A DNA stretch of 5,378 nt from Pseudomonadota bacterium. GTDB lineage: Bacteria > Pseudomonadota > Alphaproteobacteria > Rhizobiales > Xanthobacteraceae. The stretch's first letter is position 1, and each line of letters starts with the position of its first letter. The position numbers were made by a program, and so were the translations under genes. The stretch covers positions 1-5,378 of the forward strand of contig JAEWBL010000543.1 of NCBI GenBank assembly GCA_023391175.1, read 5' to 3'. The notes under the pieces are model-generated. The model searched no databases, was not told the DNA's origin, and saw nothing but the letters and a program-made list of their open reading frames with translations. Of this stretch, positions 1-3,346 are shown piece after piece.

Positions 1-68
1 GGCTCGTAGGGGATTTGATGGCCCAAGTGCTGTAACCGAGATGATACCCCATAACTAACAGCGCCGCA

Positions 69-104
69 GAAAAGCGCACCAGATCGATTCCCAGAAGGTG
101 CGCT
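69..104 (-). terminator. Candidate intrinsic terminator (8-bp stem, T-run on minus strand)
   Basis: AGCGCACC at 73-80 pairs perfectly with GGTGCGCT at 97-104 around a 16-nt loop. Read on the minus strand, the stem is followed by TTTCTGC, and counting the last stem base there are four consecutive T. This fits a terminator for leftward transcription coming out of the lysis cassette, though the long loop and short T-run weaken it. On the plus strand the same stem is followed by GCCTTTCTT, so it might act in both directions. The 97-101 arm can instead pair with 118-122. Confidence 0.35.
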
Positions 105-130
105 GCCTTTCTTGACGGCACCTTTTCTGG
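91..130 (-). promoter_or_regulatory. Hairpin competing with the 73-104 stem
   Basis: CCAGAAGGTGC at 91-101 is complementary to GCACCTTTTCTGG at 118-130, apart from two extra T on the right arm. The loop is 16 nt. Because 97-101 is used by both this hairpin and the 73-104 hairpin, the two structures exclude each other. On the minus strand the order is upstream arm, shared arm, third arm, T-run, which is the layout of an attenuator. That reading is inference: no leader peptide or confident downstream gene is visible inside the window. Confidence 0.25.
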
Positions 131-165
131 ATCCGCGTCACTGTTATGAATTGCCATTGGCCATC

Positions 166-414
166 TCAGTCATAGGGATCGGCGATCATTCCGCGTCGCA
201 GCATGGTAACAGCACGACGAGGTCTGCGCGACATAAAATCAGAGATTCTAGGTGGTTGCCTTCCATCCATAGTACCACCTGAACGATACATGAGCTGAGG
301 ATTGAACCGCGCCGAGAGGCCTTTTGCACCCTCGTTCCAAAACTTTGAGGCAAGGGGGCCCTCGTGGGTAAAGCGGCTTTGCCGAGGACTTCGAGCGCGA
401 CGCAGCCGTTCAGA
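166..414 (-). other. Unrecognised open frame, possible gene remnant
   Basis: Minus-strand codons run open from the TAA at 415-417 to a TGA at 166-168, giving 82 residues. The only sizeable ATG start, at 291, would give 41 residues and has no Shine-Dalgarno sequence. The product would be rich in Arg, Met and Pro (segments include LASKFWNEGAK and RISDFMSRRPRRAV), and I do not recognise it. Codon third positions are mixed (CTT, TCA, TTT, AAT, ACT, AGA), unlike the GC-ending codons of the phage genes. If coding at all, it would be foreign or decaying. It could equally be a chance frame, since an inverted repeat (250-280) sits inside it. Confidence 0.2.
250..280. repeat. Inverted repeat AGGTGGT / ACCACCT
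   Basis: AGGTGGT at 250-256 and ACCACCT at 274-280 are perfect inverted copies separated by 17 bases. Flanking TTC and GAA extend the pairing by three more pairs if one T is bulged. No T-run follows on either strand, so it does not look like a terminator. It could be an operator-like site, part of a structured RNA, or chance. Confidence 0.35.
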
Positions 415-467
415 TTACCTTGCTGGCTATCCAGTTGCGGAGGTCGCTACGCGGCTGGGATCAGCAA

Positions 468-486
468 CTGCTCGTTCTACGAGTAG
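468..486. repeat. Short hairpin with 7-bp stem
   Basis: CTGCTCG at 468-474 pairs with CGAGTAG at 480-486 (one G-T pair) around the loop TTCTA. The overlapping TTCTAC at 475-480 and GTAGAA at 483-488 form a second near-palindrome. Nothing adjacent suggests a terminator or a coding gene, and its role is unknown. Confidence 0.3.
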
Positions 487-545
487 AAGGTACAGTATGG
501 TAAGTCTGCAGCCTCCCCCGGCCGAGTCAGTGCCACGAACGCGCC

Positions 546-575
546 GTCCGCATCTCCGTCGGTTCGCAGGCGGAC
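546..575 (-). other. Hairpin just after the lysis cassette
   Basis: GTCCGC at 546-551 and GCGGAC at 570-575 form a perfect 6-bp stem that starts two bases past the last stop codon of the leftward operon. Its position suits transcript 3'-end protection or termination. However, no T-run follows on the minus strand (the next bases are GGCGCGTTCG), so a standard intrinsic terminator is unlikely. Confidence 0.3.
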
Positions 576-576
576 C

Positions 577-903
577 TTAGGGCTGTTTGAGCACATGCGT
601 CTTGATGCCCAGCCAGAACACAGTCAGGGCGCCGCCCACCAGCACCGTCAGGACGGCCGTGCCGATCACGAGCGCCGCACGGTTCCACATGCGGCGGAAG
701 CGACGCAGATGCTCGATATCGGCCCTCGCCTCCTCGATTCGCGCTTCGTCTGAGGTGGAAAGGCCGATCTCCTTCAGCACCTTTCGGACAGCCTTCTCGG
801 CCGCATCCTCTGCTACCTCTACCACCATCAGTTCCAACGCCCGTTCAGAGATGATGATGGCCCCGCTCGGCGCGCGCGCTGCCGCCGGAACTTCCCCCGT
901 CAT
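577..903 (-). CDS. Small phage membrane protein, DUF6127-like
   Basis: This is the last gene of the lysis cassette, 108 residues. An N-terminal Ala/Pro-rich stretch is followed by an amphipathic, coiled-coil-prone region at about 18-70 (AEDAAEKAVRKVLKEIGL, then EARADIEHLRRFRRMW). One hydrophobic segment follows at about 76-100, and the tail is short and basic. This order matches small alphaproteobacterial phage proteins usually labelled DUF6127. That assignment is from recall, not a search. Proteins of this shape near endolysins may be holins or holin partners, which is inference here. The ATG at 903 is favoured because GGAGGTGA precedes it with ideal spacing and overlaps the stop of the o-spanin gene, leaving a 3-bp gap. 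It is probably translationally coupled to that gene. Confidence 0.8.
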   Translation of the reverse strand: MTGEVPAAARAPSGAIIISERALELMVVEVAEDAAEKAVRKVLKEIGLSTSDEARIEEARADIEHLRRFRRMWNRAALVIGTAVLTVLVGGALTVFWLGIKTHVLKQP

Positions 904-906
904 CGC

Positions 907-1104
907 TCACCTCCAGCCGCAGAGCCGCTTGCCGACAGCGTTGTGCGCCTTGGCCTGACGGATGGTTTTATCGGTGTCATTGTCCGACCAACGCATGGGC
1001 TTCGCCGAGGCGCAATAGACGCTAGTCGCGCCGTTTGAACCCGTCGTCGTCACGCAGCCGGCGAGGATCGGCATTGCGGCGGTCAGCATCAGCGCGAGCT
1101 TCAT
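907..1104 (-). CDS. Putative o-spanin (Rz1-like lipoprotein)
   Basis: A 65-residue protein begins with a basic residue and a hydrophobic stretch, then the lipobox L14-A15-G16-C17, so it should be cleaved and lipidated at Cys17 by signal peptidase II. The mature part has a Ser/Thr/Gly-rich linker, then Y-C-A-S-A-K-P-M-R-W-S and D-T-D-K-T-I-R-Q-A-K-H-N-A-V-G, and ends near LCGW. This is a pattern I know from many small proteins next to phage endolysins. The gene starts inside the preceding membrane-protein gene in another frame, with an 83-bp overlap, as Rz1 genes typically do. In the Rz/Rz1 model it would sit in the outer membrane and join the inner-membrane spanin to fuse the membranes at lysis. 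A longer reading from 1329 exists, but its first 75 residues are the Pro/Arg-rich shadow of the overlapped gene. Confidence 0.82.
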   Translation of the reverse strand: MKLALMLTAAMPILAGCVTTTGSNGATSVYCASAKPMRWSDNDTDKTIRQAKAHNAVGKRLCGWR

Positions 1105-1393
1105 TCGCCCGCTGGACAGCACGGTCGGCATTGGCCTTGTCCTTCTGGATCTGGCGGGCGGCGCCACGGCGCTCCCCGCGGCGATAGGCGATGGCAACGG
1201 CGCCGGCGGCGAGAACCGCCAGCGCTCCCTTGAGGCCGAGGAAGCGGAAGGCGAACCCGGCAGCGGCGAGGGTGGCGGCCGCAAGCAGCGCCTCCGTCCA
1301 GTCCCCGCCGAATAGCAGCGCGACCACAAAGCCCCCCGCGGCCGAAACCGCGGGGAGGAACCACAGGGTTGCGAGGAGTGCGGCGAACATCAC
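1022..1393 (-). CDS. Putative i-spanin / holin-like membrane protein
   Basis: This 123-residue protein has hydrophobic segments at about 3-28, 33-50 and 53-70. A charged helical, coiled-coil-prone region follows (72-105, rich in Arg, Ala, Asp) and then the C-terminal motif R-L-R-D-D-D-G-F-K-R-R-D. The charged tail ending in LRDDDGF is what I associate with Rz-like spanins of alphaproteobacterial phages, and the nested lipoprotein gene strengthens that. Three membrane segments rather than one are unusual for Rz, so a holin or a holin-spanin hybrid is a real alternative. The start may be GTG at 1393 or ATG at 1390. The endolysin stop (TGA, 1392-1390) overlaps either one, which implies translational coupling. 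Confidence 0.75.
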   Translation of the reverse strand: MMFAALLATLWFLPAVSAAGGFVVALLFGGDWTEALLAAATLAAAGFAFRFLGLKGALAVLAAGAVAIAYRRGERRGAARQIQKDKANADRAVQRANEARADADRRNADPRRLRDDDGFKRRD

Positions 1394-2268
1394 GCCACCG
1401 CCTCGGCCGGCTCTGCCGGGTTGTCATTGGCCGCCGTGCCGAGCTGCGGCGGGTTGAGATCCAGCGCATCGGCGAGAGCGTCGGCCTTGCTCTTGGCCCA
1501 CATCCGGTAGACGACGCCCCCCACCAGGGCGATGGCGCCGAGCACCATGAGGACGGTCAGAACCGTGCCAGCGATCGCGCTCTTGTCCGCCAGCGGCGTC
1601 ACCGCATCCGTCGCCGTGGAAATGGTGGTGCTGACCACGCCGCCGCCGGCGAGTGCGTCGCCGATGGCCTTGGGCGGCGCCTTGCGGGCCGAGGAGACAT
1701 AGGCCTTGCCGCTCGCCGTCTTCGTCGGCATGGGCAGATTGACCGAGCCGCTGGCGAGGGCAAGCCCCAGCTCGCGCACCTCTGCGACCCGCCGGCCCCA
1801 GCCATTCCCGAAGACGGACCAGGTGCGCAGCGACTTCAGCATGGCGAGCCGGCGGGCCTGCACATCGGCGACGATCGCGTCCACGTCCTGAATGGCATCC
1901 ACGGTCGCCAGGGTGGACGGGCCGAGCACTCCGTCCGCGGGCAGGCCGAGCGCGCGCTGCAGCCACTTCGTCGCCTGCGCGGGGCCGGAGTTCACCGCGC
2001 CGTCGAAGACCACATAATCGAGGCCGGCCGGCAGACGGTCGCCGCGCACGAGATCCCAATAGCGGCGCTTATAGATCTCCTGCAGCTCGGCGTCCGTGAT
2101 CTCGCGCACGTCGCGCAGCGGGAGGCCCTTGGAGCGGTGATAGTCGTCATAGACCCGCTTGATGACGCCCTTCATGGTGGGGCCGCCGGGGTCGGACGGG
2201 TGATTGGAGTATCCGCCTTCGTGCACGAGCACGGCGGCGAGAGCGGGAGTGAAGTTCTCCGCGGCCAT
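1390..2268 (-). CDS. GH108-family phage endolysin (muramidase) with C-terminal membrane segment
   Basis: This 292-residue lysozyme is predicted to cut the N-acetylmuramic acid to N-acetylglucosamine bond of peptidoglycan at lysis. The glycosyl hydrolase 108 signature is at 16-31 (H-E-G-G-Y-S-N-H-P-S-D-P-G-G-P-T), with Glu17 as presumed catalytic acid. The domain continues through Y70-W71 and F88-D89-G90-A91-V92-N93-S94-G95. A peptidoglycan-binding_3-like region covers about 95-165, including L-G-L-P-A-D-G-V-L-G-P-S-T. After an Ala/Ser/Thr linker there is a hydrophobic segment at about 231-255 and a 37-residue tail with N-D-N-P. No N-terminal signal or anchor is present. The ATG at 2268 follows AAAGGA with 7-nt spacing. 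It is the first gene of the lysis cassette and overlaps the next gene. Confidence 0.93.
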   Translation of the reverse strand: MAAENFTPALAAVLVHEGGYSNHPSDPGGPTMKGVIKRVYDDYHRSKGLPLRDVREITDAELQEIYKRRYWDLVRGDRLPAGLDYVVFDGAVNSGPAQATKWLQRALGLPADGVLGPSTLATVDAIQDVDAIVADVQARRLAMLKSLRTWSVFGNGWGRRVAEVRELGLALASGSVNLPMPTKTASGKAYVSSARKAPPKAIGDALAGGGVVSTTISTATDAVTPLADKSAIAGTVLTVLMVLGAIALVGGVVYRMWAKSKADALADALDLNPPQLGTAANDNPAEPAEAVA

Positions 2269-2275
2269 CGGGTGG

Positions 2276-2281
2276 TCCTTT
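2276..2281 (-). promoter_or_regulatory. Ribosome binding site of the endolysin gene
   Basis: AAAGGA on the minus strand lies 7 nt before the ATG at 2268 and fixes that start. It begins 15 bases after the T-run of the upstream terminator-like hairpin, so ribosome access and transcript elongation could both be affected by that structure. Confidence 0.7.
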
Positions 2282-2296
2282 CAGGTGGTGGAAATG

Positions 2297-2318
2297 AAAA
2301 GGCCGCCCGGAGGCGGCC
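2297..2318 (-). terminator. Intrinsic terminator of module A, before the endolysin gene
   Basis: On the minus strand GGCCGCC, loop TCCG and GGCGGCC form a perfect 7-bp GC stem followed at once by TTTTC, the classic form of a Rho-independent terminator. It ends 28 bp before the endolysin start codon. It should stop or reduce leftward transcription arriving from the tail genes, unless read-through or antitermination operates. Confidence 0.8.
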
Positions 2319-2398
2319 GTGGTAGAAACATGCATCCACCTCAAGCTCCCCACCTGGGGTGGATAGAGCCGGGCGGTCTGCCCCCAAGTCGCCCCGCT
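2301..2398 (-). ncRNA. Two-hairpin structured RNA module, copy A
   Basis: In minus-strand order the module has a GCGGGGC segment (2398-2391 region) and then the box GCAGACCGCCCGGCTC (2381-2366). Stem 1 is ATCCACC/GGTGGAT (2364-2358 with 2340-2334, 17-nt loop), followed by a 15-nt linker ending TACCAC (2333-2319) and the terminator stem (2318-2301). A small CCCC-AGGT-GGGG hairpin can form inside stem 1. The box, both stems and the linker length are shared with copies B and C, and pairing is kept where the bases differ. It could be a leader element controlling the lysis genes or a separate small RNA. I do not recognise it as a named RNA family. Confidence 0.55.
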
Positions 2399-2411
2399 CG
2401 CCTCCAAGAAA

Positions 2412-2435
2412 TCGGGGAGCCGCCCGAAGGCGGCC
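2412..2435 (-). terminator. Terminator-like hairpin of module C
   Basis: Minus-strand GCCGCC and GGCGGC enclose a TTCG loop closed by a C-G pair, the very stable UUCG tetraloop form. An outer G-T pair adds a seventh pair. The following bases TCCCCGATTTCTT lack a clean T-run, so termination may be weak. Confidence 0.5.
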
Positions 2436-2521
2436 GTGGTACTAGGAGGGGTCCGCCCGGTAAGGGCCTTGAATGGACGGACGGAAGCCAAGCGGTCTTT
2501 CCCCAGACTGCCGCCCGGCTA
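2419..2521 (-). ncRNA. Two-hairpin structured RNA module, copy C
   Basis: This is the most diverged copy. In minus-strand order it has the box AGACCGCTTGGCT (2499-2487) and stem 1 GTCCGTCC/GGGCGGAC (2482-2475 with 2458-2451, 16-nt loop, one T-G pair). A 15-nt linker ending TACCAC (2450-2436) leads to the UUCG hairpin. Compared with copy A, the first stem-1 pair changes from A-T to G-C and the fifth from A-T to G-C, so pairing is preserved. Upstream, GTCT (2508-2505) and AGAC (2498-2495) form an extra small hairpin not present in A. Confidence 0.5.
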
Positions 2522-2668
2522 ACTTGCTGCTCTGCTTTAGGTTGCGCTAGCGTGCAGTGCCTGCCACGGCCCAAGTTTCACACGGGGTAGGTGGCCGGGG
2601 CGGGGACCCTGACATCTCCGTCCGGCATCCCCCGATCGGGTGATGACGCCCGCGCTGCAATGCGACAA

Positions 2669-2691
2669 GGTGCTCACATTCATTGAGCATC
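2669..2691 (+). other. Hairpin upstream of the first tiny membrane-peptide frame
   Basis: GGTGCTCA (2669-2676) pairs with TGAGCATC (2684-2691) across a 7-nt loop, with one G-T pair. TTT follows on the plus strand. It sits 15 bp before the ATG at 2707 and could be a leader structure or a weak terminator. A shorter stem (TTCAC/GTGAA) lies in a similar place before the frame at 3105. Confidence 0.35.
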
Positions 2692-2706
2692 TTTGCGGGG
2701 GCCACC

Positions 2707-2778
2707 ATGCGCATCGACTGGATCGTTATCGGCACCGCCGCGATCATTTTCGGCGCGCTGTGGCTGGTGCTGCAATAG
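2707..2778 (+). CDS. Tiny single-span membrane peptide (sORF1)
   Basis: This plus-strand frame of 23 residues starts MRIDW and then is hydrophobic to its end (IVIGTAAIIFGALWLVLQ), so it would be one membrane-spanning helix. It is opposite in direction to all major genes. GGGGG five bases before the ATG is a possible ribosome site. No family is recognised. Layout resembles the frame at 3105, which is also followed within a few bases by a second hydrophobic frame. Tiny hydrophobic products can be phage lysis helpers, type I toxin-like peptides or accessory membrane peptides; the sequence does not choose between these. Chance is possible given the short length. Confidence 0.4.
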   Translation: MRIDWIVIGTAAIIFGALWLVLQ

Positions 2779-2795
2779 CGTCACCAACTCCGCCC

Positions 2796-2969
2796 ATGGT
2801 AGCCGTTGCATTCGCAGCCATCGCTGCGCTGGCGCTCCGGCGTCCGGGGCGACAGCGCGCATTCAGCGCCTACTGCAGGCCGCGCAGTTCCATGGGTCAC
2901 CTGTCAATGTGGCGGGATAAGGAAAGGCTGCCCGAAGGCAGCTGTGGTAATAAAGTGCGTCCGCCTTAG
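2796..2969 (+). CDS. Hydrophobic-start frame, diverged duplicate of the 3192 frame
   Basis: This 57-codon frame begins 17 bp after the sORF1 stop. Its first 14 residues (MVAVAFAAIAALAL) resemble the peptide at 3192, and 27 bases at 2808-2834 match 3210-3236 at 23 positions in the same reading phase. After that it turns Arg/Ser-rich and runs into the antisense of RNA module B. The later part is probably not original coding sequence, and the duplicate may have lost its stop. No Shine-Dalgarno sequence precedes the ATG, so expression is doubtful. Confidence 0.25.
   Translation: MVAVAFAAIAALALRRPGRQRAFSAYCRPRSSMGHLSMWRDKERLPEGSCGNKVRPP
2808..2834 (+). repeat. Direct repeat, left copy (partner at 3210-3236)
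   Basis: The 27 bases from GCATTCGC to GCTGGCG recur at 3210-3236 with four differences, same strand, same reading phase relative to nearby ATG codons. This is direct evidence that the tiny-peptide locus was duplicated in tandem, about 400 bp apart. Confidence 0.7.
2921..2943 (-). terminator. Terminator-like hairpin of module B, after the tail genes
   Basis: Minus-strand GCTGCC and GGCAGC enclose a TTCG loop with a closing C-G pair, followed by CTTTCCTT. Compared with copies A and C the third pair changes from C-G to T-A with pairing kept. It is the first such hairpin reached after the SGNH hydrolase gene and probably ends or attenuates the tail operon. Confidence 0.6.
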
Positions 2970-3038
2970 CCCCCCAGCACTGAGGTGGACTCGAGCCGGG
3001 TGGTCTGCACGCCCGTAGGCGGCCCGGCTCGCCCCGCT
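2927..3038 (-). ncRNA. Two-hairpin structured RNA module, copy B
   Basis: In minus-strand order it has a GCGGGGC segment (3038-3031), an extra GCC-TACG-GGC mini-hairpin (about 3020-3011) and the box GCAGACCACCCGGCTC (3008-2993). That box differs from copy A at one of 16 bases. Stem 1 is GTCCACC/GGCGGAC (2990-2984 with 2965-2959, 18-nt loop, one A-C mismatch). A 15-nt linker ending TACCAC and the UUCG hairpin follow. It is the copy nearest the tail genes. Confidence 0.55.
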
Positions 3039-3060
3039 TAAGAAGCGTCTCTGGAACCAC

Positions 3061-3076
3061 CGGCCGCCTGCGGTCG
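3061..3076 (+). other. Plus-strand hairpin preceded by ACCAC
   Basis: CGGCCG (3061-3066) and CGGTCG (3071-3076) form a 6-bp stem with one G-T pair and the loop CCTG. ACCAC lies directly before it and GTTC after it. This looks like the last part of the minus-strand modules (TACCAC plus GC hairpin), here inverted, and it lies 28 bp upstream of the frame at 3105. It may be a degenerate inverted copy or coincidence. Confidence 0.25.
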
Positions 3077-3104
3077 TTCACCCGATCGTGAAGAGGGTAG
3101 AGCG

Positions 3105-3182
3105 ATGCCGGGTTTCTTGGAGTTCGTTGTGGTCGCACTGCTGCTGGCGACGTTTTTGTCAGCGGTCGTGAGCCGCGGTTAG
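3105..3182 (+). CDS. Tiny single-span membrane peptide (sORF2)
   Basis: This plus-strand frame has 25 residues: MPGFLEF, then a hydrophobic run (VVVALLLATFLSAVV) ending SRG, so it fits one membrane helix with a small polar tail. AGAGG lies about 8 bases before the ATG. Its TAG stop is part of TTAGGA, which supplies the ribosome site of the next frame 9 bp on, so the two look coupled. No family is recognised. It lies antisense to the direction of the tail and lysis genes. Confidence 0.45.
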   Translation: MPGFLEFVVVALLLATFLSAVVSRG

Positions 3183-3191
3183 GATTTCGCG

Positions 3192-3254
3192 ATGATTGCT
3201 GTCAGCATCGCATTCGCGGCACTCGCTGTGCTGGCGGTGAAGTTGCCCGCCTAG
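3192..3254 (+). CDS. Tiny hydrophobic peptide (sORF3)
   Basis: This 20-residue frame is almost wholly hydrophobic (MIAVSIAFAALAVLAVKLPA). AGGA seven bases before the ATG overlaps the stop of sORF2, which is the best ribosome site among these tiny frames. Its centre is a near copy of the start of the frame at 2796, at both DNA and protein level. At 20 residues it barely spans a membrane. It may act with sORF2, but no function can be assigned. Confidence 0.4.
   Translation: MIAVSIAFAALAVLAVKLPA
3210..3236 (+). repeat. Direct repeat, right copy (partner at 2808-2834)
   Basis: This copy matches 2808-2834 at 23 of 27 positions and lies inside sORF3. Three of the four differences fall at or next to third codon positions, giving only Ile/Leu and Ala/Val changes. 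That is mild support for both copies having been read as protein. Confidence 0.7.
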
Positions 3255-3346
3255 CCCTGCGCCGGACCTGATTCACCCGCCCGGCTCGCACTCAAGGCAT
3301 GAAAGGCCGGCCGCCGGGGTCGCGAATGCGGGGATGGGAAAGGCCG

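Larger units (their letters stand above)
1..576. other. Gene-poor left flank beyond the lysis cassette
   Basis: No recognisable gene lies between the stop of the small membrane protein at 577 and the left edge. The stretch is visibly less GC-rich than the phage genes. It contains inverted repeats near 69-130, 250-280, 468-486 and 546-575 and one unrecognised minus-strand open frame at 166-414. A second minus-strand frame starts with ATG at 52 and stays open to the window edge (17 codons, starting MGYHLGYSTW). It has no Shine-Dalgarno sequence and is too short to judge. A plus-strand frame at 302-580 starts with TTG, has an arginine-rich composition and no ribosome site, and is not accepted. 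The stretch could be the prophage end or host flank, but there is no tRNA, integrase or clear att repeat. Confidence 0.5.
2269..3346. other. 1.1-kb interval of repeated RNA modules and tiny membrane-peptide frames
   Basis: No conventional gene lies between the SGNH hydrolase stop and the endolysin start. The minus strand carries three diverged copies of a two-hairpin element (B at 2927-3038, C at 2419-2521, A at 2301-2398). The plus strand carries tiny hydrophobic open frames at 2707, 2796, 3105 and 3192. Longer frames exist here on both strands (for example 2863-3138 minus and 2204-2590 plus). They run through the hairpins, lack ribosome sites and have Pro/Arg-rich composition, so they are treated as shadows. 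A weak minus-strand promoter-like pair, TTGGGC (2569-2574) and GCTAGC (2546-2551) with 17-bp spacing, precedes module C but matches the -10 consensus poorly. Confidence 0.6.

Noticed and set aside
296..312. GGATTGAACC, resembling the complement of a tRNA T-loop
   Set aside because: The flanking bases do not form a T-stem, and no anticodon or acceptor stem can be drawn, so there is no tRNA.
302..580. Plus-strand frame of 92 residues starting with TTG
   Set aside because: It has no Shine-Dalgarno sequence, an Arg/Ser/Pro-rich composition and no recognised motif, and it ends across the stop of the minus-strand operon.
1369..2325. Plus-strand open frame of 318 residues
   Set aside because: It lies antisense to the GH108 endolysin, whose catalytic motif, ribosome site and overlaps are clear. 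The plus-strand product is His/Arg/Gly-rich, typical of a shadow frame in GC-rich DNA.
2147..2491. Minus-strand frame of 114 residues spanning module A and the endolysin start
   Set aside because: It overlaps the endolysin N-terminus in another frame and runs through terminator stems, so it is a shadow.
2546..2574. Minus-strand promoter TTGGGC with 17-bp spacing to GCTAGC
   Set aside because: The -10 half matches the consensus at only two positions, so it is too weak to list as a promoter without transcript data.
2301..3038. Repeated hairpins as a CRISPR array
   Set aside because: There are only three copies, unevenly spaced, each about 100 nt and diverged, with no short constant repeat or uniform spacers and no cas genes.
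2863..3138. Minus-strand frame of 91 residues through module B
   Set aside because: The apparent similarity of its product to a frame near 2172-2387 comes from both being translations of the same RNA module and terminator. It has no ribosome site, and stem-preserving changes fit RNA better than protein.
3295..3346. Terminator directly after the SGNH hydrolase stop
   Set aside because: GGCCGGCC followed by TTTC is present on the minus strand, but no adequate stem with a loop of normal size could be drawn there.
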